DNA from: Lentisphaerota bacterium
GTDB lineage: Bacteria; Verrucomicrobiota; Lentisphaeria; Victivallales; Victivallaceae
Direction of reading: 5' to 3'
NCBI GenBank assembly: GCA_024225035.1
Contig: JAAEMX010000138.1
Coordinates: 28,756 to 92,755 of the forward strand
Length of the DNA stretch: 64,000 bases
The notes below the pieces were generated by a model. That model did no database searches. It was not told where the DNA came from and worked only from the letters and a program-made list of their open reading frames with translations. This document shows, in pieces, positions 1-9,504 of this stretch; position 1 is the stretch's first letter, and every line of letters starts with the position of its first letter. The position numbers were made by a program, and so were the translations under genes.

Positions 1-555
1 TGACGTGCCAAGACGAGGGTCATGCTCAGCGCTCATATTACTCACTTGCGAAGTAATACTTGAGACAATTTTCAATAACCCCTTAAAATTCAAACATTTT
101 ACATGGTATGAGGTCAAAAAGGCTTCCTTTTGAGAGAAAGAAACCATTCGCTTTACTGTCAGTTCAATTTCCTTACCTGCTGGTGATTTCCATTGAACCA
201 CTCTTTCAACCATGCCGTTTTCGGCATCTAAAATACGCTTGTAACTGACAAGCTCTCCTTCAAACATGGAAAATTCTTCATCATCAATGAAAAGCTTAAT
301 GCTTTGCGCATCTACAACTTTCAACATGCACTGACTATAATCAGGGAATCCGGTATATCTTTCTTCATAATGCAGCTTTTCGGTATCATAAAAAGCATTA
401 ATATAAGTTCCCCGTATAGATTTAACCCCACTCGGTACGCCTTCTTCAAAGCATCCCCTGACACCAATGTAACCATTAGCTGTATGATATAGGGTCTCAC
501 TTACAGCTACTTTTTCAGGAATCAGTTCATATTCAGTTATTAATCTACTTTTCAT
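1..555 (-). CDS. GH65 disaccharide phosphorylase (N-terminal part, runs off window)
   Basis: An open frame runs leftward from the ATG at 555 to the window edge (185 codons, no stop). The protein begins MKSRLITEYELIPEKVAV and carries ANGYIGVRG with EEG shortly after, near residues 26-38, which is the hallmark of the N-terminal domain of glycoside hydrolase family 65. A later DPRLG fits the same domain. Members phosphorolyse or hydrolyse maltose, trehalose, kojibiose or nigerose. The catalytic Glu lies in the (alpha/alpha)6 barrel outside the window, so the substrate cannot be assigned. It is the last gene of a leftward pair behind the MFS permease (26 bp gap), which suggests import followed by cytoplasmic phosphorolysis. 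The family is seen in the sequence; the exact sugar is inference. Confidence 0.8.
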   Translation of the reverse strand, partial: MKSRLITEYELIPEKVAVSETLYHTANGYIGVRGCFEEGVPSGVKSIRGTYINAFYDTEKLHYEERYTGFPDYSQCMLKVVDAQSIKLFIDDEEFSMFEGELVSYKRILDAENGMVERVVQWKSPAGKEIELTVKRMVSFSQKEAFLTSYHVKCLNFKGLLKIVSSITSQVSNMSAEHDPRLGTS

Positions 556-581
556 TTAATCCTCTAAAACTTGTCTATTAC

Positions 582-1871
582 TTACTGAGTCGCTTCTCTA
601 CCATTATTATGTCTGTTGACAATAAACTCGTAAGGTAAAACCAAAAAAAGTAGGATCACCAGCGGTATTATTGGAATTTTCATAGCGCTTATTCCACCCA
701 CACTTTCAAATGCTCCACCAATTATTCTAGCTCCGATAGTTCCGCCTATCGCGGAAAATATAATTATCAATCCAGATATCGGCACTTGGTACCGCTTTGG
801 ATGTGATGTCAGAATTGTTGAACAAAGTGTCGGGTAAATCGGCCCGATAAACATACCTGTAAGAGGAATCAAGTAAGCAACGTACGGAAGCTGCAACCAG
901 TTAACGCTGACTCCTACAGGCTTATATGCATAAGCAGCCACGATGCTGGTTACAAAAGTAGCAATTGCCAGAATAATACAAGCCAGTAATACTTTTTTCC
1001 AATGAATATACTTCATGACAAAAGCACTAAGCAGACGCCCTAAAGCCAAACCGAGTAGGAAGATACTCACAACTTGAACACTCAGCACATCTGAAAGCTT
1101 CAGCACTATATTATTATAAGTAGGCAGCCATGTTGTCAGGCTCTGCTCTACAAAAACATACATGAAAGTTAAAATAATGAACAGGAAGAAAATTGGACGT
1201 CCAAAGAGGGCAACAAATTCAGCAAAAACACCTTCCTTTTTGGCAGCTGCAGCATCGGCTATATCTTCTGCAGTGGGTTCTTCATCAGTACGTTTGAACG
1301 GTGTTATTAAAATCAATACCAGCCCTACAGCACACAATCCTCCCAGAAACCAGAAGGTGTTATTCCAATGGGCGGTATATGACATAAAGAAGCTGAATAC
1401 CCAGAAACCACTCAGGATACCTAACATATACATGCCTTCCAAAACAGAAAGAAACCCGGCATGTTGACTTTCATCCTTTGCAAAAAGACTGATTGAAGAG
1501 TAGATAGATATCTTAATAACCGCAAAACTCAATCCTGCTAAAATAAAATAAACCCTTGCCATATTTAATGTTGCATCAGTTGCCATCATGAAACAGATAA
1601 TCATTTCAATCAACGTCGCAAAGAACAATGCTTTTTTACTACCAAGTCTGGATATTAGAGAGATCAATGCAAAGGAAGAAATCATAATAGTAATATCTTT
1701 GCAGCCTTGAAGCCAACTGGCAGCACTCATGGAAACATGATGCTGTTTAATCAAATTCATTATCACGACCCCTTCACAGTTAAGAATAAAGGCAGGCATG
1801 AGAAATGAAAAAATCAGCGCAAGCAGCAACAAAGCGTTTTTTGTCTTCACAAGATATATCTCCCTAAACAT
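582..1871 (-). CDS. MFS permease, probable sugar importer
   Basis: A 429-residue hydrophobic protein with about 12 predicted membrane spans and a charged central loop (around residues 193-215, KRTDEEPTAEDIADAAAAK) between the two six-helix halves, the standard major facilitator plan. It is transcribed away from a LysR gene and directly before a GH65 phosphorylase gene, so disaccharide uptake is the likely role. The ATG at 1871 has a poor ribosome site, whereas AGGGAG stands about 9 bases before an in-frame GTG at 1850 (VKTKNALL), which may be the true start. Substrate and direction of transport are inferred only from context. Confidence 0.8.
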   Translation of the reverse strand: MFREIYLVKTKNALLLLALIFSFLMPAFILNCEGVVIMNLIKQHHVSMSAASWLQGCKDITIMISSFALISLISRLGSKKALFFATLIEMIICFMMATDATLNMARVYFILAGLSFAVIKISIYSSISLFAKDESQHAGFLSVLEGMYMLGILSGFWVFSFFMSYTAHWNNTFWFLGGLCAVGLVLILITPFKRTDEEPTAEDIADAAAAKKEGVFAEFVALFGRPIFFLFIILTFMYVFVEQSLTTWLPTYNNIVLKLSDVLSVQVVSIFLLGLALGRLLSAFVMKYIHWKKVLLACIILAIATFVTSIVAAYAYKPVGVSVNWLQLPYVAYLIPLTGMFIGPIYPTLCSTILTSHPKRYQVPISGLIIIFSAIGGTIGARIIGGAFESVGGISAMKIPIIPLVILLFLVLPYEFIVNRHNNGREATQ

Positions 1872-2004
1872 TTTCTACAATACTTCACGTGACAAACTTT
1901 ATAATTGTCAACATATTACTCAGCTCTATATACCTTATTATATTTTAAATATTTTATAACGCAAATGTTTTAAAAAGAACTTGCATTTCTTGTATCAATG
2001 GTCT

Positions 2005-2023
2005 ATATTCGTTTTGGGAATAT
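2005..2023. promoter_or_regulatory. Candidate LysR-type operator
   Basis: In the 224-bp gap between the divergent MFS and lysR genes, ATATTC and GAATAT form an inverted repeat around a 7-bp spacer, matching the T-N11-A architecture of LysR-family sites. It ends about 70 bp before the lysR start. Autoregulation and control of the divergent gene are inferred from the family; no further copy was found. Confidence 0.4.
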
Positions 2024-2095
2024 TGTGCAATAACTAATCGACTAACCCCCAAATTTGGTCGACTTTCCTGTCCAAATGGGAATGAATTTTAATTT

Positions 2096-3076
2096 ATGAA
2101 GACAACCTGTATCAACCTGAATCTGCTGACAATTCTGGACGCGGTGCTGACGGAACAAAACGTCACACACGCTGCTCAGAAGATCAACTTGAGTCAGCCA
2201 AGGGTAAGCAATGCTCTGAAAGAATTGCGAGATATATTTGGCGATGAACTGCTCATCAGAAACAGACATGGCCAAATGAACTTGACTACAAAAGGAAGAG
2301 AACTTCAAAAAGAAACAAAAGATATTATTAATCGTATCGAAACCCTTTTTGAAGCCAACCAACCATTTAAACCATCGGTCACAGCCCTGAATCTAAACAT
2401 CGCTATGTCCGACTATATTTCGGTTGCTTTTCTGCCGTTCCTTACCAGTTATCTCAAAAAATTCGCTCCGAACATCACCCTTTCAATCTTTAACATCGAA
2501 TATGTCACTAACAAGAATCGTAATAAAATTTATGATTCAATTGACTTTGTTCTCGGCTCAGAGGCACTCTTGAAATCAAATGATGAATTTTACTCAGAAT
2601 TTCTTTTCGAAGACGAAATTGTCTGCGCCGCCAATACAAGTCATTCTATATTCAGGCACCCCAAAGTGACCAATGAACTGTTTAACAGCTTCCCACATAT
2701 TTTTATCACACCTTACGATATAGCCTCAAGGGATTACCGCGATGACTTTCTTCGCATGAGTGAGAACGCCGAAGTTGAGATGCCGAATGATAATGGTTCG
2801 GAAGATTCACTCAAGATCAGTAATACCGGAAATACAACAATGCCGGTATCAAGGATCATGATTGCCTGTAATATGCTTGCCAATTCAGACATGATATGCA
2901 TCGCACCCAAGAGAATTCTTAACCCTGTTTACGAATATTTTAACCTGAACATGAAATCTTTTCCTTTCTTCCAGTCAAAAATCAGGTTTTATCAGTACTG
3001 GAAAAAGAATACTGGGGATACCCAACACCTTAAATGGCTAAGGGAAACAATCATGCAACTGGCAAATGAATTATGA
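2096..3076 (+). CDS. LysR-family transcriptional regulator
   Basis: 326 residues. The N-terminal winged helix-turn-helix (residues about 6-65) reads LNLLTILDAVLTEQNVTHAA, then LSQPRVSNALKELRDIFGDELLIR, a clear LysR DNA-binding domain of the NodD/LeuO/CbpR-like type. The rest is a periplasmic-binding-protein-like effector domain. It is divergent from the MFS/GH65 genes and overlaps the following GH37 gene by four bases (ATGA at 3073-3076), so the two are translationally coupled. It probably controls the whole disaccharide locus with the sugar or a product as inducer, which is inference. The ATG at 2096 lacks a good Shine-Dalgarno sequence. Confidence 0.88.
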   Translation: MKTTCINLNLLTILDAVLTEQNVTHAAQKINLSQPRVSNALKELRDIFGDELLIRNRHGQMNLTTKGRELQKETKDIINRIETLFEANQPFKPSVTALNLNIAMSDYISVAFLPFLTSYLKKFAPNITLSIFNIEYVTNKNRNKIYDSIDFVLGSEALLKSNDEFYSEFLFEDEIVCAANTSHSIFRHPKVTNELFNSFPHIFITPYDIASRDYRDDFLRMSENAEVEMPNDNGSEDSLKISNTGNTTMPVSRIMIACNMLANSDMICIAPKRILNPVYEYFNLNMKSFPFFQSKIRFYQYWKKNTGDTQHLKWLRETIMQLANEL

Positions 3077-5133
3077 GTACATCATATATAAATAAAAAGA
3101 TTATTATAAAAGACCTGCACAGACAACATCAGAAAAATGGTAAGATTACCGACTGCGGTCCTGTAGTTATCGAATGGGATAATACCGGAGATAATAAAAA
3201 AATACCTTCTGAGGTATTGCAGATATGTCTAAAAAAATGGTGGCTCAGTACCGATGATACAATAACGATTTCTCGCAGTGAGTTCCGCAAAGCATGTATT
3301 ATTCCATATCTCACCGGACTATGGCTTGATCCATCTTCGCTACTCAGAACCCCGGAGAATATCAATGAGACGGCAGTTGACAATCTAGTGCTGCCGCAAC
3401 TGGAAAATTGGGAAGGCTGGATACTCTATTATCCTCGTGAACAAAAATTCATTCCGGATATAATTAAAAAAAAGTGTGCATCCGCCCAAACCCTCAGTAT
3501 TGAGCCTTTACCTTCTGAAAAACCGCCATTTGACTCGGATGAAGGTAAAAAGCTTTATAATAATCAAGGTCTTCTGTTTTTGCCTAATGAATACATTGCC
3601 ATGGGCGGAGTGTTCACTGATATGTATGGCTGGGGAGCCTATTTCATAATACAAGGGCTCCTCAATACGGCAGTATATATTTACAAGAATCCACAGGCAT
3701 CAATATATATTGCCGGAGTCAAGCGTAAAGTAACAACAGAAGATGCAATACATTTATTTAAAATAGCCAAAGGCATGGTTGATAACCATATTTACCAGAT
3801 CAATTTCTATGGCGGATTTGTTTTAAACTCTAACCGCACTTATTTAATGACCCGTTCTCAACCGCCGTTATTTACCAGAGAAGCTCTGGCTGTTTACGAA
3901 TTTCAAAAAGAATACGGAGAAAAACTCCAGCTGGACTATTATGAAACCCTGGATAAATACCTCCGAGTCAAAAATGCAAATTTCAAAACACCAGAATCAT
4001 ATGACGAATGGTTAAAACGTGAAGTTCTTCCGGCAGCAGTCGATTACTATAATTACTGGACAAATCCAAGGTTTGACCCTGCAAGCTGGTCTTTCAAAGA
4101 GAATGCCAAAAGCTTTAACCCAAGAATCGCAACTGTAATCGATGAGGAAGAAGATAAAAAATTCACAGCTTATCGCTACTATCCAGACGGCAAGGGCCCT
4201 ATTCTGGAATCCGTTCGCTGCGTGATGCCTAAAAACAACCAACTGTATCCCGATGCAGCTTTGTTTTTCTCAGAAAATCCTGACAAAAACCCCATAAACC
4301 CTAAAAGCGGATTACACCTTTTCTGGGATCCTGAATGCAATAATTATTATAACCTGACTGAAGACTTTTATGCCGCGGACCGTGCCATGCGCGAATCCGG
4401 CTTTGACCTTTCCGGACGCTATGGGGAAGTTGGACAGTACTCAACCTGTTACGCCCCTGTATGTCTGAATTCATTGCTTCTTCAAATGGGAAAAGATATC
4501 GTTTTTATCCAGGAAAATATAGAAGGTGAAACATCAAGCCAAGTTACCGAAAGACTTCTGAATAGAGTTATATTAAACAACTCAAGAATCGCTGAGTTGA
4601 TTAATAGCATGATGTGGACAGATAAATCTGGCTATTACTCTGATTTAAGGGTTGAAGATGATTATAATCTGCCCAGGCATACTTACGAATATGCGACTTC
4701 ATTTTATCCGCTATGGGCTGGCGCTGTAGCGGATAATGAACGCCAAGTCCAGCTCTTAACTTCTGAGTTACTTAAAAACAGAATCAATGGTGTAGCTACC
4801 AGCTTAAAGCAGACAGGTAACAACTGTGATTACCCTTATGTAAGAGCACCAATTCAAAGTTTTCTAGTTGAGGCCCTGCACAATGTTGAGGGAGATCTCC
4901 AGAAAGAAGCGCAAAAAATAGCCATGGATATACAAGAAAAGTTTATAAATATTATAGATACAACCTTTGCAACACATGGCGTTCTTCTTGATTTTTATAA
5001 CTGTGAAGATCCTACCTTAGCTTATAGTGTTGAGCGTGGTTACGGACAAAACCAAAGTAACTATGGTTGGACAAACGGAGTATATATGCATTTTCTGAAT
5101 AACATTTCAGAAAAATCCCCCTCCACAGAATAG
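3073..5133 (+). CDS. Trehalase-like glycoside hydrolase (GH37 family), possibly altered active site
   Basis: 686 residues without a signal peptide, hence cytoplasmic. GH37 landmarks are visible: FTDMYGWGAYF near 181-191 (trehalase signature 1 is GRFxExYxWDSY), GGFVLNSNRTYLMTRSQPPLF at 247-267 in place of the usual GxxxNGxRxYYLxRSQPP, ESGFDLSGR at 441-449 with the expected acid Asp445, and YGWTNGV at 664-670. Departures: the signature-2 segment reads NCDYPYVRAPIQ rather than QWDxPxGWxPxQ, and where family members have the catalytic base Glu nine residues before the Trp of GWTNGV, this protein has Tyr657. It may act on another sugar or be inactive. Coupled to lysR by an ATGA overlap and ends in a convergent hairpin. 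Confidence 0.75.
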   Translation: MSTSYINKKIIIKDLHRQHQKNGKITDCGPVVIEWDNTGDNKKIPSEVLQICLKKWWLSTDDTITISRSEFRKACIIPYLTGLWLDPSSLLRTPENINETAVDNLVLPQLENWEGWILYYPREQKFIPDIIKKKCASAQTLSIEPLPSEKPPFDSDEGKKLYNNQGLLFLPNEYIAMGGVFTDMYGWGAYFIIQGLLNTAVYIYKNPQASIYIAGVKRKVTTEDAIHLFKIAKGMVDNHIYQINFYGGFVLNSNRTYLMTRSQPPLFTREALAVYEFQKEYGEKLQLDYYETLDKYLRVKNANFKTPESYDEWLKREVLPAAVDYYNYWTNPRFDPASWSFKENAKSFNPRIATVIDEEEDKKFTAYRYYPDGKGPILESVRCVMPKNNQLYPDAALFFSENPDKNPINPKSGLHLFWDPECNNYYNLTEDFYAADRAMRESGFDLSGRYGEVGQYSTCYAPVCLNSLLLQMGKDIVFIQENIEGETSSQVTERLLNRVILNNSRIAELINSMMWTDKSGYYSDLRVEDDYNLPRHTYEYATSFYPLWAGAVADNERQVQLLTSELLKNRINGVATSLKQTGNNCDYPYVRAPIQSFLVEALHNVEGDLQKEAQKIAMDIQEKFINIIDTTFATHGVLLDFYNCEDPTLAYSVERGYGQNQSNYGWTNGVYMHFLNNISEKSPSTE

Positions 5134-5146
5134 GCCCTGGAGGGGG
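5117..5146 (-). terminator. Hairpin terminator between converging genes
   Basis: CCCCCTCCA (5117-5125) pairs with TGGAGGGGG (5138-5146) across a 12-base loop. Read leftward the stem is followed by ATTTTT, so it would end the kinase-like gene. It sits inside the last codons of the GH37 gene, whose stop codon is in the loop. Confidence 0.65.
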
Positions 5147-5155
5147 CTATAAACT

Positions 5156-6373
5156 TTACCAGTCTTTTTGCATATACCCCAGTTTTTTAGTAATGAAAGA
5201 AAGCTGATAATAGGAAAATAGTGCAATATCATAACATATTCCATCACTTCCCATCCAGCGTTTTAATTCAAATTTCTTGCAAAGTCCTTCTACTTGATCG
5301 CGAGAAACAGTTTTTTTAACCTTTCCACTACATAACTGCCGTAAATAAATATAATAAGAAAGCCCCATAAGCAGATCAGCTGTCATCATGGCACTCCAAT
5401 TCATTTGATTATAGTAAGTCATTCTTTCAGCTTCACCATAATCAATTAAGAAAATGTTATGAAACTCATCTATTATCATAACATTATCATCATGACAATC
5501 TCCATGAACCATTTTCAAATTAAAATGCAGTTCATGCAGAAAATTAAAGATATTTAAGAATATATCGTCACTATGCACCATAAATTCTTTAGGATTTTTT
5601 GAAGCGAAATCTTTTAGACTGGTGCCGCCAATCTCTGGCATAAGTACTGAATTCACAACATCTCGTTTCCCAAATTTAGTGTCAATCTTTCTTATTCTTC
5701 CTGACTCCAGGAGCGATGTATAGCTTTTAGTCCTTGACAGAGAACTAACTTGCTCAGAGCTCTGAACTTGGGTTGATGCAAACTTCCCCACATACAAATT
5801 CTGATATACTCTGTTAAATATTTTCATTTCAAACTCAAGCGCATTCTTGCTGTTACCGCCATTAAATACATGTTTGATCGCAAGCCTGTTTCCATTATCA
5901 CTCTCAAAGCTGTCGGTATGACCAAAACCACCATCTCCAAGTGCCTTGCGTTTTTTATAAAACTGAGAATCAGTAATAATAAAACTTTGACTGCGGTTAA
6001 GGCCGGAAGCTACATAGGCAGAGCTTTCGGAAAATGAAGTATCCAGAAATGCATCCACTAACTCAATGCCGCGTCCACCTTCGGAAAACTCCGTTTTTAA
6101 CTCTCTTATCCTATTCTTTTTCGCACTAAGTAAAGTACGTGAATTTTTACAAATTTTCAGCACTTTTTTCATAGCGATAATATTTTTTTTGGTAGTCTCC
6201 CGATTGAAAAAAAACTGAAACCCAGACCATCCTCCCCTATAACCATAGGGAACCTTACCTTCTCCCCAGGCAATTCGTGCATTCACATAATTTTGCGCAG
6301 CTTCGATAAAAGCATTCATAGCGTCATAGCTAAGAATATTGTCTAAGTACTGTTGAGTATACTTTGTTGGCAT
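5156..6373 (-). CDS. Orphan protein-kinase-like protein
   Basis: 405 residues with a eukaryotic-type kinase core after a roughly 140-residue N-terminal region of unknown nature. Visible elements: glycine loop GDGGFGHT (146-153), AIKH with candidate ATP-binding Lys167, catalytic-loop HGDCHDDN (290-297, where HRDLKPEN is typical) with Asp292 and Asn297, and DYG (311-313) in place of DFG. These residues predict an active phosphotransferase; the target could be protein or small molecule. There is no membrane span. The gene stands alone, is AT-rich and is flanked by more than 450 bp of AT-rich DNA, which hints at transfer. It is not HipA-like and has no obvious partner gene. Function unknown. Confidence 0.7.
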   Translation of the reverse strand: MPTKYTQQYLDNILSYDAMNAFIEAAQNYVNARIAWGEGKVPYGYRGGWSGFQFFFNRETTKKNIIAMKKVLKICKNSRTLLSAKKNRIRELKTEFSEGGRGIELVDAFLDTSFSESSAYVASGLNRSQSFIITDSQFYKKRKALGDGGFGHTDSFESDNGNRLAIKHVFNGGNSKNALEFEMKIFNRVYQNLYVGKFASTQVQSSEQVSSLSRTKSYTSLLESGRIRKIDTKFGKRDVVNSVLMPEIGGTSLKDFASKNPKEFMVHSDDIFLNIFNFLHELHFNLKMVHGDCHDDNVMIIDEFHNIFLIDYGEAERMTYYNQMNWSAMMTADLLMGLSYYIYLRQLCSGKVKKTVSRDQVEGLCKKFELKRWMGSDGICYDIALFSYYQLSFITKKLGYMQKDW

Positions 6374-6829
6374 AAAATCCCTCCATCATAATCAGCCAAC
6401 AAAAAGAATAATTTTAATAAGAGAAAAAAGCAAGTTAATTATCTAATAAATATTATAAATATCAAGCAGCTATATTAAAATGCCTTTTTATATTCAAATA
6501 TCCAACAAAAATCAATTTTAACTTTGTATTTAATATTAATTTTATTATATATTTTAAGGGCTTAACACACAGATAAAATTGTATTCTTTTAAACTATATA
6601 CTTAATATAAATTTTTACATACTCCGACAAATTAACGATAAAATAAAACAAATAATAACCATAAAAACAACCTCTTCTTTGTAATCCAGACCTGCAGTTG
6701 TTTAGTAGACTTGATGTTGCGTTATAATGAACTGGTAACCGCAAACCGCAAACACTGCCGTTTTTGCCCGCTGTAATAATTCACCGCAAATATTATAACT
6801 CCAATCATGATTAAAACTTTTCATAAAAG
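6374..6829. other. AT-rich intergenic stretch
   Basis: About 450 bp between the kinase-like gene and the lactate operon terminator. The left half is extremely AT-rich with no credible ORF. Around 6738-6790 three copies of ACCGCAAA occur (6738, 6745, 6783), the first two sharing one base. A TATAAT lies near 6723 but without a well-spaced -35. I see no gene or RNA here. Confidence 0.5.
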
Positions 6830-6864
6830 AGCCGACCTTTGCGTTAGTAAAACAAAGGCCGGCT
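6830..6864 (-). terminator. Terminator of the lactate operon
   Basis: Read leftward, a 12-bp stem AGCCGGCCTTTG/CAAAGGTCGGCT (one G-U pair) encloses an 11-base loop and is followed by CTTTTATG. It lies just past the last gene of the lar/lct operon. Confidence 0.65.
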
Positions 6865-6887
6865 GAGCTAGGGGGAGATTATGGGAA

Positions 6888-8282
6888 TTAACAAACTTTT
6901 CCTGGATTTAAAATATTCAAAGGATCAAAAATTGACTTGATACCACGTAACAGATTCATTGTGCAATAACCGGATGATTCTTTCAAATAGGGGCGTTTGG
7001 CAAAACCAATTCCATGCTCACCGGATACTTTACCACCGAGATCATTAGCTTTGCTGTACATTTTGTCAAAAACATCACCAAGAACTTTTACCCAGTTACC
7101 AGCCGGTAAATCATCACGCAATATATAAATATGCAGATTACCATCTCCGGCATGACCAAAACTTCTGATTCTGGTCTTAAATTCGTCTTCAAGGTCGTGG
7201 GTATAACTAACGAATTCGGCAACTTTGTCTATTGGAACAACAACGTCACATTCGTCCATTTCGGTAGTTGACGCTTTAATGCCTTCCAAAAATGTACCAC
7301 GAGCGCTCCAGATCGCTTCGTTACGCTCCGGTGAATTTGAAATAAATACGTCCAAGGCACCATGTTCCAAGCAAATATGTGCCGCCCTTGAGTAAGCCTG
7401 TTCAACCTGGTCTTTACTTGCGCCATCAAAAGTCAAAAGTAAGTAGGCATCAGCTGATGTATCGGGGAATTTCTTACCTAGAAATTCTTCAGCAGCCAGA
7501 ATTACTTCACGCTGCATAAACTCCAAGGCGGTAGGAGATACACCTGCTTGAATAATTGAAGAAACGGTTCCAATTGCACTTACAAGATCTTTGTAAGGAG
7601 CAAGAATACTGATAGTTGAATGGGGCTTTGGCAGAAGTCGTAAAACTGCCTTGGTAATGATCGCTAAGGTTCCTTCTGAACCGACAAGCAGGTCTTTCAG
7701 GCTGTAACCAGAACTGTTTTTAACTATTTTTCCGCCTATTTCAATAATATCACCATTTGGCAATACGGCTTCCAGTCCACGTACATAGTCACGAGTTACG
7801 CCATATTTCACAGCACGCATACCACCGGCATTGGTGCTGATATTACCACCTATTGTGGCACTCTTTTCTCCTGGATCCGGAGCGTAGAAAAGATCATGAA
7901 TTTCGACTTCCTTTACTATGTCCATCAGGAGTACACCCGGTTCTACTGTCAAGGTCATGTTCTGACGGTCAAGCTCAAGGATGTGATTCATACGGCACAT
8001 GTTAAGCAGGATACCGCCCTTAATTGCAACAGCACCACCAACCAGACCTGTCCCCTGCCCTCGTGGAGTGACAGGAATATTTTGCGCGCTCGCATATTTC
8101 ATTATTTTGGAAATCTGAGCTGCGGTTTCGACTTCAACCATTACTTCGGGAGGAGCAGATACTCCAGCCAATTCATCATGACAAAAATCTTCATTGATAC
8201 TATCAGAAGTATGAACATAAAGATCGCCACAGACCTCTATTAAAAAATTAATATCTTTTTCTGTTATTTTGCTGTAACTCAT
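6888..8282 (-). CDS. lctD: FAD-linked lactate dehydrogenase, GlcD/LctD family
   Basis: 464 residues of the FAD_binding_4/FAD-oxidase_C family. The FAD domain shows [12 protein letters not shown] (about 74-85), [20 protein letters not shown] and the C-terminal domain ends with [13 protein letters not shown] and [11 protein letters not shown], all typical of D-lactate/glycolate dehydrogenases. It overlaps the upstream electron-transfer flavoprotein gene by four bases (ATGA), and the gene set equals Acetobacterium LctBCD, in which lactate oxidation by NAD+ is driven by simultaneous ferredoxin oxidation. The assignment to that complex rests on context; the sequence alone cannot separate lactate from other 2-hydroxyacids. 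Confidence 0.88.
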   Translation of the reverse strand: MSYSKITEKDINFLIEVCGDLYVHTSDSINEDFCHDELAGVSAPPEVMVEVETAAQISKIMKYASAQNIPVTPRGQGTGLVGGAVAIKGGILLNMCRMNHILELDRQNMTLTVEPGVLLMDIVKEVEIHDLFYAPDPGEKSATIGGNISTNAGGMRAVKYGVTRDYVRGLEAVLPNGDIIEIGGKIVKNSSGYSLKDLLVGSEGTLAIITKAVLRLLPKPHSTISILAPYKDLVSAIGTVSSIIQAGVSPTALEFMQREVILAAEEFLGKKFPDTSADAYLLLTFDGASKDQVEQAYSRAAHICLEHGALDVFISNSPERNEAIWSARGTFLEGIKASTTEMDECDVVVPIDKVAEFVSYTHDLEDEFKTRIRSFGHAGDGNLHIYILRDDLPAGNWVKVLGDVFDKMYSKANDLGGKVSGEHGIGFAKRPYLKESSGYCTMNLLRGIKSIFDPLNILNPGKVC

Positions 8283-9499
8283 ATTGCCACCTCACTGGTG
8301 TTGGTCTGAAAGACATTTTCACCCGATTTAATAATATCCAGCAAATCAGGAACTACGTCATACAGGTCTCCGACTATTCCAAGGTGTGCTACCTCAAAAA
8401 TAGGAGCTGCTGAATTCTGATTAATTGCTATGATGTGCTCAGCACCGGACATTCCAGCTATGAACTGAATAGCTCCTGAAACACCACAGGTAATGATAAG
8501 TTTTGGCTTTACCGTTCTGCCGCTAAGGCCTATCTGGCGCTTGGCATCAACCCAGCCGCACTCAATTAAAGTACGGGTTGCTGCAATTTCAGCACCAAGG
8601 TGATCAGCAAGTTCATGAATCATTTTCATGTCATCTTCTTTCTTGATGCCACGCCCGGCCACGATAATGACTTCGGCATCGTCAATACCCGGTTCACGTT
8701 CTTTTTCAAGAATTTCCAGAACTTTAATACCTGACTTAAGCTTGTCATCTCCAAGCTGAGAAACCGTTACTTTGCCATGAGGAACCGCTACTTTTCCCGG
8801 ACAGTCAAATATTTTGTAACGAACTGTGGCAAACTGCGGACGATGTTTTGGAGTATGGATATGTGCCATAATATTCCCGCCGAATGCAGGGCGAATCTGA
8901 TCAAGGTCAGTGTTTTCCTGCATGTCCAGCACGGTACAGTCAGCAGTCAATCCGGTGCGGAATCTGGCAGCTACTCGCGGAGCTAATGAGCGCCCTTGAG
9001 CTGTCCCTCCAACCAGACAGACTGAAGGTTTGAGCTTATTGACAAAGTCTTCAAAAACATTGGTATACGGTTCAATCCTGAAGTGCTTGAGTTCAGGATT
9101 ATCGTAAACCATCACTTCGTCAATTCCGTATTCCAGCAATTCACCGGCGGCATCTGTGATATTTTCACCAATCATCAGACAATATACTTTGTGCCCGACT
9201 TTTTCTGCCAGTTGACGTGCTTTACCCAATAGCTCGAATGTTACCGGGTGAATTTTACCTTCTAAATGATCCACATAGACAGCGACACCATTCCACTTAG
9301 ATTTATCCACGCCTTTTTTCTCTTCATCTTCAACGAATTCAAAAATAGCGGGAAACTTTTTTACACAAAGGCGGCACATTTTGCATGCTGCGGTCAGTTG
9401 CAAACCTTCGCTATTATGTTCAATAGCTCCAAAAGGGCAAACTTTTATTGCCGGTGCCGGGTCCTTTACCTGATCCTGATTGATTTTTATAGCAGCCAT
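8279..9499 (-). CDS. lctC: Electron-transfer flavoprotein alpha subunit with N-terminal ferredoxin-like domain (LctC type)
   Basis: 406 residues. The N-terminal 55 residues form a ferredoxin-like module: CPFGAI (Cys21) and CKMCRLC (Cys39, 42, 45) followed by KKFP. That leaves ligands for one [4Fe-4S] cluster only; a classical 2[4Fe-4S] domain would need three earlier cysteines and a cysteine where Phe49 stands. The ETF alpha part follows, with [11 protein letters not shown] and the FAD domain [19 protein letters not shown] and [15 protein letters not shown]. The start chosen is the ATG at 9499, preceded by AGGTGA at 5 bases; a GTG at 9508 overlapping the etfB stop (GTGA) is the alternative. 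Works with the beta subunit and LctD. Confidence 0.88.
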   Translation of the reverse strand: MAAIKINQDQVKDPAPAIKVCPFGAIEHNSEGLQLTAACKMCRLCVKKFPAIFEFVEDEEKKGVDKSKWNGVAVYVDHLEGKIHPVTFELLGKARQLAEKVGHKVYCLMIGENITDAAGELLEYGIDEVMVYDNPELKHFRIEPYTNVFEDFVNKLKPSVCLVGGTAQGRSLAPRVAARFRTGLTADCTVLDMQENTDLDQIRPAFGGNIMAHIHTPKHRPQFATVRYKIFDCPGKVAVPHGKVTVSQLGDDKLKSGIKVLEILEKEREPGIDDAEVIIVAGRGIKKEDDMKMIHELADHLGAEIAATRTLIECGWVDAKRQIGLSGRTVKPKLIITCGVSGAIQFIAGMSGAEHIIAINQNSAAPIFEVAHLGIVGDLYDVVPDLLDIIKSGENVFQTNTSEVAI

Positions 9500-9504
9500 T
9501 TTAT

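Noticed and set aside
5156..6373. HipA-type toxin kinase
   Set aside because: HipA catalytic and couple-HipB patterns are absent and there is no HipB-like small gene beside it.
6738..6790. Three copies of ACCGCAAA as a possible short repeat array or iteron
   Set aside because: Only three short copies with unequal spacing and no adjacent replication or CRISPR gene; not enough to call an array or origin.
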